Positions 1 to 5,084 of a stretch of 5,084 nucleotides of DNA are shown in pieces; position 1 is the stretch's first letter, and the number at the start of each line of letters is the position of its first letter. Source of the DNA: Patescibacteria group bacterium (GTDB taxonomy: Bacteria > Patescibacteriota > Minisyncoccia > Phycocordibacterales > GWA1-40-21). The DNA is taken from positions 1-5,084 of the forward strand of contig JAGXAA010000062.1 in assembly GCA_018971765.1 (NCBI GenBank). The letters run 5' to 3'. The position numbers and the translations under genes are program-made. The notes below the pieces were generated by a model that was not told the DNA's origin, made no database searches, and was given only the letters and a program-made list of their open reading frames with translations.

Positions 1-2485
1 CTATCGAGCTCGTTCCGGAATTTCCGAAAATTATTACGCGATTGGAAGTCGCCGAACCGGAAAAAGAATCAAAGACAATCGGATTCTTTTCTTCGCCCCG
101 CGCGTCAAGGACTCCATCAATGTAAAGATTGTTTTTATTAAGACTGACTTGCGCGCCCGCCTTTATGGCGAGAGTGCTTGATGCGGCAACCCTAACGCCT
201 TCGGAAACATAGTAACAATTATCCGCCACCAAAGTAAGATTGCCTGTGATATTTTTACCATCGTTTATGTTTACGTAGCTCGCCGAATTGCACGCTCCGG
301 GAGTGCCGAGAATTTGATTGCCGTCCGAATCTTTGCCGCTTTTTATAAAATCTGCATTCGTTCCCCATGTCGTCCAATTTTTCGGATTATCGCCGGATTC
401 TTTTGAACCGTATCGTTCCATCGTCTTTCTGCTTGAACTGCTCGTGTTATTTCCCGCGGCCCACGCGCCGCCAACGATTGCGGGCGTGCCGTCAAATATC
501 GTCCCCGAATATGATAAAATGAGTTCCTCCCCACCGTTCCCGAGCGCCCATTCCGGCGAGCCGTTGCCATAAATTAAAACGGCGGAATTGACGGCTGCGG
601 TTATCGTATTTTTCCTCCTCTCAAGAACGAGATATTTTTGCGGCCCGATTGAGCCGGATAGAGCGATGCGCGGAGCTCCGTCTTTCGATTCAAGCGCCCA
701 CTGCGACAAACTGATTGCGTGTCCGGTGTTATTTTTCAATTCCAACCATTCGTCGTAAGCGGAAGCGGCCGTCCCCATCCAAGCGATTTCGTTGATGGCA
801 ATCGGAATAGTGGCGACTGAAATCGTCTTTGAGCTCGTCGCGTTTTTCTGTCCGCTCGCGCCGACCGCCGCCACTTCAAATTTGTAATCGGAAAAGTCGA
901 GAGCGATGATGTTGGAAAAAGTTTCCGTAGTTGTCGCAGGTACGCCGTTTTTATTTAATGAATAATAAGACGCGCCGGAAACCGGCGCCCATTCAAACCG
1001 CGCGGTCGTCGTCGCAAGAAGGCATCCGTCAATCGCGAGAGATTCAGCGCATCGGGGAACGGTTAGCGCGGGCGCGAGCAATTCTTCTCCGACGGCAGAT
1101 TTAATTTCGTCCGTATTTTTTTTATCCGTCTCGGCAGCTTCAAGTTTTTCCGGCGTCGGACGCGGCGATGTTCCCACGCCAGACATATGGAAGCCGACAA
1201 AAACAAGTTTAAGCGGCGAACTTTTCTCCTCCATTGCTTTAATCGCCGTCTTCGGCGCGGATGGCGCTTCCGGCGGCAAAGATGTTTTTTCTTTAGAGGT
1301 TAAAATATTTGAGGCGATTGTTGGGTTGGCGGCTGAAGAAGGCGGCAACGGCGGACCATCGGTTGGCTGATTGTTTTTCGCGAAAGAAGCGACGGCATTC
1401 GTTTGATTGGCGGCGACTGTAATTTTTGTCGGAGTTGGCAATTTTGGCGGCACGGCATTTATTATCGCGGCGCCGTTATTGCCATTTCCCGTCAAACTAG
1501 CCGCTCTGCTCGTTAAAGATTTAGCGGCGGAAGTTATGGAAGAAACGGTCGCGAGAGTGGTTTGCGCGACGGTCTTTGCCGCCACCGCGCCGGCATTATA
1601 CGTCCAAACAGCCGCTTTCACTCCGGTTGTTCCCGCAAGCGTTGCCGCATCACTGCCGGCGCTTGCCGCGGGATCGGCGACGGCAAGAACCGCCCCTTCC
1701 AGCTTATGAACGAGAGTGAGTTCCGGCGGAGACATGCAAGGCTTGTTTTCGCCTTGCGAAGCATTTTCCGAAAGCATATCAAGGGACGCCTGAATGTCCG
1801 AAACGATTTTCGCGCTTCCGTATTTAAGATAAACATCTTTGAAATTGTGCCCAAGCGCGTCGTCGCCGCTTTGCAATTCAATGTGAGTGTTAGGCGGCAT
1901 AATATTTTTAAAAGGAACGCGCCCGACCACGCCGGCGATGACTTTGTCCGTATCGGAAGTAAGCCACTTTCCTCCTCCGGCGACGCGGCTGGACGGAGTG
2001 GCAATTCCATAGACGCCGATTGATTCTTTCGGCACGCCGCCTTGTTTTCCGGCAACGGTATCGTAAAAGCTGTTGGCATAAAAATTGCCCTGTGAGTGGG
2101 CAACGAGGAGAAGTTTTTGAGTTTTTACTTTTTCGCTGGCGGAATTCAGCATTTCTATCAGGTCGTAATCCTGCACCGTCTCATTGTCAAAAATTTTCTG
2201 ATAAACCGACATCAAAAGGTCGCCCACCCCCGCAAGATGCGAGGGGTTGAGGAGAAAGTCGACGGTAAGTGGTTGATTGTTGTAGGTGTCTGGCAAAAAA
2301 CGCTTTAAACTATCTCTGTTTAAAATGGCTCCATCTTTATTAGTAAACACACCATTGATCGTCTCAATAGTGTAACCTTTATTTAAACAAATTTTGTTAT
2401 CAACTTGAGCAATAACAAGAAATGGAAATAGTACAAATAAAATAATCGCAACTATTATTTTAAATTTTATTGGAAAATAGTTCAT
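1..2485 (-). CDS. Secreted alpha/beta-hydrolase and lamin-tail-domain surface protein, partial (C-terminus off left edge)
   Basis: A single open frame of 828 codons runs from ATG at 2485 to the left edge without a stop. Residues 1-26 form a signal peptide (hydrophobic core, likely cut after VIA-26). Residues about 30-245 look like an alpha/beta-hydrolase: LLLVAHSQGN carries the nucleophile Ser131, D178 or D180 in LTSDTDKV could be the acid, and H213 in LGHNF the catalytic His. Residues 262-470 are an Ala/Thr/Pro/Ser-rich linker. Residues 479-558 resemble a fibronectin-III fold (FEWAPVSGASYYSL; C479 and C488 may pair). Residues 562-708 are a lamin tail domain (INEIAWMGT, then DEWLEL). From 738 on, the sequence resembles beta-helix rungs. 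The start lies 6 bases after the previous stop and has only a weak AAGA as ribosome site, so translational coupling is likely. The hydrolase substrate is unknown; an esterase or lipase role, or only a structural role, is possible. Domain calls are by eye: lamin tail strong, hydrolase good, others moderate. Confidence 0.9.
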   Translation of the reverse strand, partial: MNYFPIKFKIIVAIILFVLFPFLVIAQVDNKICLNKGYTIETINGVFTNKDGAILNRDSLKRFLPDTYNNQPLTVDFLLNPSHLAGVGDLLMSVYQKIFDNETVQDYDLIEMLNSASEKVKTQKLLLVAHSQGNFYANSFYDTVAGKQGGVPKESIGVYGIATPSSRVAGGGKWLTSDTDKVIAGVVGRVPFKNIMPPNTHIELQSGDDALGHNFKDVYLKYGSAKIVSDIQASLDMLSENASQGENKPCMSPPELTLVHKLEGAVLAVADPAASAGSDAATLAGTTGVKAAVWTYNAGAVAAKTVAQTTLATVSSITSAAKSLTSRAASLTGNGNNGAAIINAVPPKLPTPTKITVAANQTNAVASFAKNNQPTDGPPLPPSSAANPTIASNILTSKEKTSLPPEAPSAPKTAIKAMEEKSSPLKLVFVGFHMSGVGTSPRPTPEKLEAAETDKKNTDEIKSAVGEELLAPALTVPRCAESLAIDGCLLATTTARFEWAPVSGASYYSLNKNGVPATTTETFSNIIALDFSDYKFEVAAVGASGQKNATSSKTISVATIPIAINEIAWMGTAASAYDEWLELKNNTGHAISLSQWALESKDGAPRIALSGSIGPQKYLVLERRKNTITAAVNSAVLIYGNGSPEWALGNGGEELILSYSGTIFDGTPAIVGGAWAAGNNTSSSSRKTMERYGSKESGDNPKNWTTWGTNADFIKSGKDSDGNQILGTPGACNSASYVNINDGKNITGNLTLVADNCYYVSEGVRVAASSTLAIKAGAQVSLNKNNLYIDGVLDARGEEKNPIVFDSFSGSATSNRVIIFGNSGTSSI

Positions 2486-2745
2486 AAAATCTTAATTAGA
2501 TAATACCGAGAGATCAATATCACATACTTTATTTTCTGATTCAGCATAACTTCCTATTTTTTCAACAAAATCTTTTCGAGCTTGTTTTCTAAGATCGGTA
2601 TTTAATTGTCTTTCTTTAACAAAATTGATGAATGTGTCAATTTTTTCAACATCAATATAACTCCTTGATGACTCAGGATTTTTTCTTGGAACAAGACTAT
2701 CACTAACGCAAGAATCAGCCCTACTTTGTTCCCTCACTACTTCCG
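2281..2745. other. AT-rich compositional island across a gene junction
   Basis: Counting by hand, 2281-2700 is about 27% GC (115 of 420 bases). The 60 bases on the left (2221-2280) are about 58% and those at 2761-2820 about 65%; 2701-2760 is the transition at about 47%. The block encodes roughly the last 84 residues of the calcium-loop protein and the first 70 of the hydrolase protein. Codons inside it are dominated by AAA, ATT, TTA and AAT, whereas the outer parts of the same two genes favour GCC, GCG and GGC. Both frames stay intact. This suggests allelic replacement by recombination or an assembly join; selection on membrane or signal-peptide codons explains only a small part, because most of the block encodes soluble sequence. 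Confidence 0.8.
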
Positions 2746-3124
2746 TCACCGTCTCTTTATTCACAATCGGCTGCACCACCTCCATCTGCAACGCCAGCGC
2801 GTACTGCAACAGCGCCGCCCGAGTTTTCGCCGAATTCGGATATTTTTTAAAAATTGCCAGCTCCACATCGTCGCGGATGCCGTTTTTGTTGGCGTCAATT
2901 CCGGCTATAGTCTTGTCCGCCTCCGCGCCCGGGTCCGGCGGCAGATTCTTCCCCATCACATCGTCCATCGTCAGCTTGGTCGCGTGAATTTTCGCCACCT
3001 CCGCGACTGTCTTTTTTAGATTATAGAAATGAAACATCCTGACGATAACCAAAATCGCAAAAGCGGCGAAAATCACGATAAAAAACCACATAAAAACTTT
3101 CCCGATTTTCTTTAAAATAGCCAT
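2492..3124 (-). CDS. Small membrane-anchored protein with one EF-hand-like calcium loop
   Basis: The 210-residue protein has a positively charged N-terminus (K5, K6, K9) followed by one membrane helix at about residues 10-30, so the rest probably lies outside the membrane. Residues 77-88 (DANKNGIRDDVE) place D77, N79, N81, D85 and E88 as in an EF-hand or dockerin-type calcium loop; only one copy is present. The remainder is charged and helical, with C139 and C201 as a possible disulfide pair. I do not recognise a named family. The start at 3124 is supported by an AAGG motif 8 bases upstream and by the helix beginning at once after it. It begins 14 bases after the glycosyltransferase stop and ends 6 bases before the hydrolase start, so it is probably co-transcribed with both. 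Its C-terminal 40% (residues about 127-210) is very AT-rich while the N-terminal part is GC-rich, as if the gene were a mosaic. Confidence 0.88.
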   Translation of the reverse strand: MAILKKIGKVFMWFFIVIFAAFAILVIVRMFHFYNLKKTVAEVAKIHATKLTMDDVMGKNLPPDPGAEADKTIAGIDANKNGIRDDVELAIFKKYPNSAKTRAALLQYALALQMEVVQPIVNKETVTEVVREQSRADSCVSDSLVPRKNPESSRSYIDVEKIDTFINFVKERQLNTDLRKQARKDFVEKIGSYAESENKVCDIDLSVLSN

Positions 3125-3130
3125 AATTTT

Positions 3131-3137
3131 TACCTTA
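3131..3137 (-). promoter_or_regulatory. Ribosome binding site of the calcium-loop gene
   Basis: On the minus strand the sequence TAAGGTA lies just upstream of ATG at 3124, with 8 bases between AAGG and the start codon. It is the clearest Shine-Dalgarno-like site in the cluster and fixes the start of this gene. It lies only a few bases after the stop codon of the glycosyltransferase. Confidence 0.6.
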
Positions 3138-3138
3138 T

Positions 3139-4902
3139 TTATCTAAACCAATCACTTGGGAGTTGAGCTCCCAAGTGATTTTGCGACACTTTATATATTT
3201 TAAAAATCTCCGCGCCGTCGAGATTTTTGACGACATCGTAAGGAACTTTCAGAGCGTTCAATTCGTCGGCAAGTCCCATACCAATGGACGCGATATTGTT
3301 GTCCTTTTTTCTCATTTCGTCCATCACTTCTTCCTTAAGGGGATATATGTAATATAAATCTTTTCCGCTCGCTTCAAGCAAGTCTTTAATTTTAAGAGCC
3401 GGTCCGTCGGCAGATAAATAACTCGTCGAAATCACCGGCAACCGATAATAATTGAGATATTTCTGAAAATACCAATACTGGGCGAACCAATTTATCCTGT
3501 CGTCAAAGATAATAACATTCCTGCCGGCAAAATCTTCATCGCTGAAATTCAAATCGGCGATGCTTCTCGGGGATTGTTTGGGGGGCAATCGAGTGATTAT
3601 GTTTTCTCTTATGTAATTTTCAAGCTGATTAAATCCGTAATTTTTGATTCTATTTGAAGAATGCGCCGCGTTCCCCGAGCCGACAGGTTTGCGCAAGACA
3701 TTGGTATTGAAAGCGTAAAACATTTCGAAAATCAGTATCGCAATCGCGAGCGAAGCGTAGAGCGGAACGATGATTTTCCCAAAGCGATTTTCTTTTGCCA
3801 AGTTAAACCAATCATACAAAGCCAAACCTAAAGCGATGGAGGCGAGCGGCGTGATTATCGAAACGAATCTTGTTCCGCCGCCGAAAAAAGAAAAGAGTAG
3901 AAAAAACGAAGCGACATTGACTGCCAAATACAAATCAAATTTCGTATTTTTTCTTCGCGTTATTTTTATGACAAGCCACGCGAATGAGAACATCATAACC
4001 AACGCGAAAGGATAGGAATTATTGTCAAAAATCGTTGAGATTGTTGAATGAAAATTACCCCAAAGATTAAAATCCGCTTTTCTTCCCGATATTATGATGA
4101 AATCTTTCGGATGCATGCCGACCATTGAAGAAAGCGCCGCGTCGAAATGACCTCTTGTTTTGTAGACATTCAAGTTATAAATAATCACAGGAGAGATAAT
4201 TGCGAAAAAAATAATGCCGGCCGCGATAATTTTTTTATATCCTACTTTCTTGAAGATTTGCTTGCCTTCCAACACCGCAAAGACAAACGGAGGAACCAGC
4301 AGAAACAGCGAAGTGTATTTTGACATTAAAGAAAGAGCGAGAAATCCAGACCACAGATAAAGATATTTCGCTTTATAATTGCTTTGCAAAAAAAGAAAAA
4401 AGAAGAAGAAAGTGAGAACTATAAATAACTGCTCTATCCCTTCAAGATAGCCGGCGAGCGCCGCCCAGACGGCATATGAATTTATGGAAAAAATTAGCGC
4501 CGCTAAGATAGCGATTTTTGGATTGAATATTTTTTTCAGAAAATAAAATATCAGAAACGCGGAGACCAAACCGGCGAGGATAAAAGGCAATCGCGCCGCG
4601 AACAAAAAAGGGCCAAAAAAAACGAAAAAAATATGCTGAATGAAAAACACCAAAGGCGGAGCGTCGTGAAAAGAAAGAAGCGCCCATCCTGGAACATAAC
4701 CGAACCAATCGACGGGAGCGCTCTGTCCCCCAAGCAAACGGTCAAACCACCCTATCGCCCTGAAGGAATTTATGGCATTGTCGGAATAAATGTCTCCGTA
4801 AAAAATTCCGCCGAACCACAGATATAATATCAGCAAACCAATAATGCTTCCTAAAATATAAATGATTTTTTTATGAAATTTACTGGATTCCGCTTTCTCC
4901 AT
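3139..4902 (-). CDS. Membrane glycosyltransferase of the PMT/ArnT (GT-C) type
   Basis: The 587-residue protein has about a dozen hydrophobic segments (for example 13-30, 83-120, 128-147, 157-173, 195-211, 224-243, 297-313, 323-340, 345-363, 376-397) and a soluble C-terminal part from about 400. The first outer loop carries acidic residues D37 and D41, where GT-C enzymes bind the metal or lipid-phosphate sugar donor. It is followed by HDAPPL (79-84) and AARLPF (102-107), the conserved His-Pro-Pro and Ala-Arg-Leu-Pro region of the dolichyl-phosphate-mannose mannosyltransferase family (PMT_2). The family moves a sugar from a polyprenyl-phosphate carrier to a protein or lipid on the outer face of the membrane; donor and acceptor here are unknown. 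ATG at 4902 is the first start after an in-frame TAA at 4918-4920. No Shine-Dalgarno motif precedes it, so the leader may be very short. The last 14 residues (from Q574) are encoded by a perfect inverted repeat and look like an added tail. Confidence 0.9.
   Translation of the reverse strand: MEKAESSKFHKKIIYILGSIIGLLILYLWFGGIFYGDIYSDNAINSFRAIGWFDRLLGGQSAPVDWFGYVPGWALLSFHDAPPLVFFIQHIFFVFFGPFLFAARLPFILAGLVSAFLIFYFLKKIFNPKIAILAALIFSINSYAVWAALAGYLEGIEQLFIVLTFFFFFLFLQSNYKAKYLYLWSGFLALSLMSKYTSLFLLVPPFVFAVLEGKQIFKKVGYKKIIAAGIIFFAIISPVIIYNLNVYKTRGHFDAALSSMVGMHPKDFIIISGRKADFNLWGNFHSTISTIFDNNSYPFALVMMFSFAWLVIKITRRKNTKFDLYLAVNVASFFLLFSFFGGGTRFVSIITPLASIALGLALYDWFNLAKENRFGKIIVPLYASLAIAILIFEMFYAFNTNVLRKPVGSGNAAHSSNRIKNYGFNQLENYIRENIITRLPPKQSPRSIADLNFSDEDFAGRNVIIFDDRINWFAQYWYFQKYLNYYRLPVISTSYLSADGPALKIKDLLEASGKDLYYIYPLKEEVMDEMRKKDNNIASIGMGLADELNALKVPYDVVKNLDGAEIFKIYKVSQNHLGAQLPSDWFR
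3150..3180. repeat. Perfect 13-bp inverted repeat at the end of the glycosyltransferase gene
   Basis: The arms AATCACTTGGGAG (3150-3162) and CTCCCAAGTGATT (3168-3180) are exact reverse complements around a 5-base loop. The repeat lies inside the coding sequence and ends 9 bases before the stop codon; it encodes residues N575 to about D584. Neither strand shows the T-run of a classical intrinsic terminator directly after it. It may act as an attenuator, as a 3' stabiliser or RNase stop between first and second gene, or it may be a terminator-like hairpin that the frame has read into. The palindrome is certain; the role is not. Confidence 0.85.
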
Positions 4903-4937
4903 AATAAAAATAAGCAGTTATGATATTTCTAATTTCT

Positions 4938-4967
4938 TTGAATTACGAAACTCTCCCATGCTATCAT
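4938..4967 (+). promoter_or_regulatory. Candidate extended -10 promoter for a divergent gene
   Basis: On the plus strand TTGAAT (4938-4943) is followed after 18 bases by TATCAT (4962-4967), which matches TATAAT in five of six positions. It is preceded by TG one base away (TGC at 4959-4961), the extended -10 form. Transcription would start near 4974 and run rightward, opposite to the glycosyltransferase cluster. No experimental support is available, and in AT-rich DNA such matches occur by chance. Confidence 0.45.
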
Positions 4968-4970
4968 TTC

Positions 4971-4986
4971 AAGAGTCGCGGCTCTT
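4971..4986. repeat. Palindrome next to the predicted divergent transcription start
   Basis: AAGAGTCGCGGCTCTT has 5-bp perfect arms (AAGAG and CTCTT) extended inward by a T-G wobble when drawn as RNA. It sits directly after the candidate -10 box. It could be an operator for a dimeric repressor or a small 5' hairpin in the transcript. It is short, so chance cannot be excluded. Confidence 0.4.
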
Positions 4987-5024
4987 CAGGAGAAGAACCT
5001 CGACTTCTGACATGACTCCTCAAG
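4984..5024 (+). promoter_or_regulatory. Possible structured leader containing an AGGAG ribosome site
   Basis: AGGAG at 4988-4992 is the best plus-strand Shine-Dalgarno match but lies 19 bases from ATG at 5012, further than usual. CTTCAGGAG (4984-4992) can pair in 8 of 9 positions with CTCCTCAAG (5016-5024), which would enclose the start codon. A smaller hairpin, GAAG (4992-4995) with CTTC (5004-5007), would instead bring the AGGAG to about 4 bases from the start. The two folds compete. This is seen by eye only and is weak evidence for translational control. Confidence 0.25.
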
Positions 5025-5084
5025 TATACAAATTTCTGAAGGATAAAGTCCAGTTCATCTGTGAAAAACTCAAATTGTCCAAAT
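5012..5084 (+). CDS. Start of an unidentified divergent gene, partial (runs off right edge)
   Basis: From ATG at 5012 a frame of 24 codons stays open to the window edge, reading MTPQVYKFLKDKVQF followed by ICEKLKLSK. This is a lysine-rich, probably helical N-terminus. It is the only open plus-strand frame here. The candidate promoter at 4938-4967 and the predicted transcription start near 4974 favour this start over the in-frame ATG at 4958, which would overlap the -10 box. Too little is visible to name a family. The antisense frame in the same codon register is also open, from the edge to a TGA at 4964-4966, so a minus-strand gene ending upstream of the glycosyltransferase is the main alternative. 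Confidence 0.4.
   Translation, partial: MTPQVYKFLKDKVQFICEKLKLSK

Noticed and set aside
1407..2103. Overlapping open frames on both strands in the 1407-2103 stretch
   Set aside because: They are Ala/Arg-rich shadows of the GC-rich hydrolase and linker coding sequence. The 828-codon frame explains the region and carries a signal peptide and recognisable domains.
2726..3019. Plus-strand open frame opposite the calcium-loop gene
   Set aside because: It is His/Arg-rich, resembles no known protein type and is antisense to a gene with a clear ribosome site, membrane helix and calcium loop.
3150..3180. Rho-independent terminator for the transferase gene
   Set aside because: No T-run follows the stem on either strand, and two closely spaced same-strand genes follow, so a full terminator is unlikely; it is listed as an inverted repeat.
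4386..4415. A/G-rich low-complexity run as a simple repeat
   Set aside because: It encodes the Phe-rich membrane helix (residues about 165-171) of the transferase and needs no other explanation.
4920..4949. A minus-strand promoter TTCGTA - 18 bases - TATCAT for the transferase operon
   Set aside because: The -10 is fair but the -35 matches only three of six positions in AT-rich DNA. It would leave a leader of about 11 bases. Possible, but not strong enough to list.
4958..5011. Upstream in-frame ATG at 4958 as start of the divergent gene
   Set aside because: It has no Shine-Dalgarno site, overlaps the candidate -10 box and would add an Arg/Ser-rich stretch encoded by the palindrome. ATG at 5012 is more likely.
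4969..5013. A 14-codon minus-strand ORF (MSEVEVLLLKSRDS) as a leader peptide
   Set aside because: GAGGAG precedes it by only 2 bases, too close for initiation, and the peptide shows no regulatory codon run.

Overview
The window looks like a piece of a bacterial genome from the Candidate Phyla Radiation (Patescibacteria, Parcubacteria-like). The assignment is an inference. It rests mainly on the lamin-tail-domain signature INEIAWMGT in a secreted protein, a combination I associate with that group, and on a compact run of membrane and surface genes with no housekeeping gene. All reading frames are consistent with the standard code: the visible stop codons are TAA, and no in-frame TGA interrupts a gene. 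No RNA gene, CRISPR array, transposase or phage gene is visible.

Layout: almost the whole window is one minus-strand gene cluster, read from right to left. First comes a multi-pass membrane glycosyltransferase of the PMT/ArnT type (4902 down to 3139). After 14 bases comes a small single-pass membrane protein with one EF-hand-like calcium loop (3124 down to 2492). After 6 more bases comes a large secreted protein (2485 down to the left edge, 828 codons visible, C-terminus missing). That protein has a signal peptide, an alpha/beta-hydrolase (lipase-like) domain with an A-H-S-Q-G nucleophile elbow, a long Ala/Thr/Pro-rich linker, a fibronectin-III-like module, a lamin tail domain and the start of a beta-helix-like region. 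The tight spacing suggests one transcript. A plausible reading is an envelope operon in which a lipid-linked-sugar transferase is co-expressed with a cell-surface enzyme or adhesin. No sequence evidence proves that the transferase acts on its neighbour.

To the right of the transferase, a short intergenic stretch (4903-5011) holds a good plus-strand extended -10 promoter, a palindrome next to the predicted transcription start and a possible structured leader. These probably serve a divergent gene of which only about 24 codons are in the window.

The two most unusual signals are compositional and structural. A sharply bounded AT-rich block (about 27% GC between flanks near 60%) straddles the junction of the calcium-loop gene and the hydrolase gene without breaking either frame. 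A perfect 13-bp inverted repeat is translated as part of the C-terminal tail of the glycosyltransferase.
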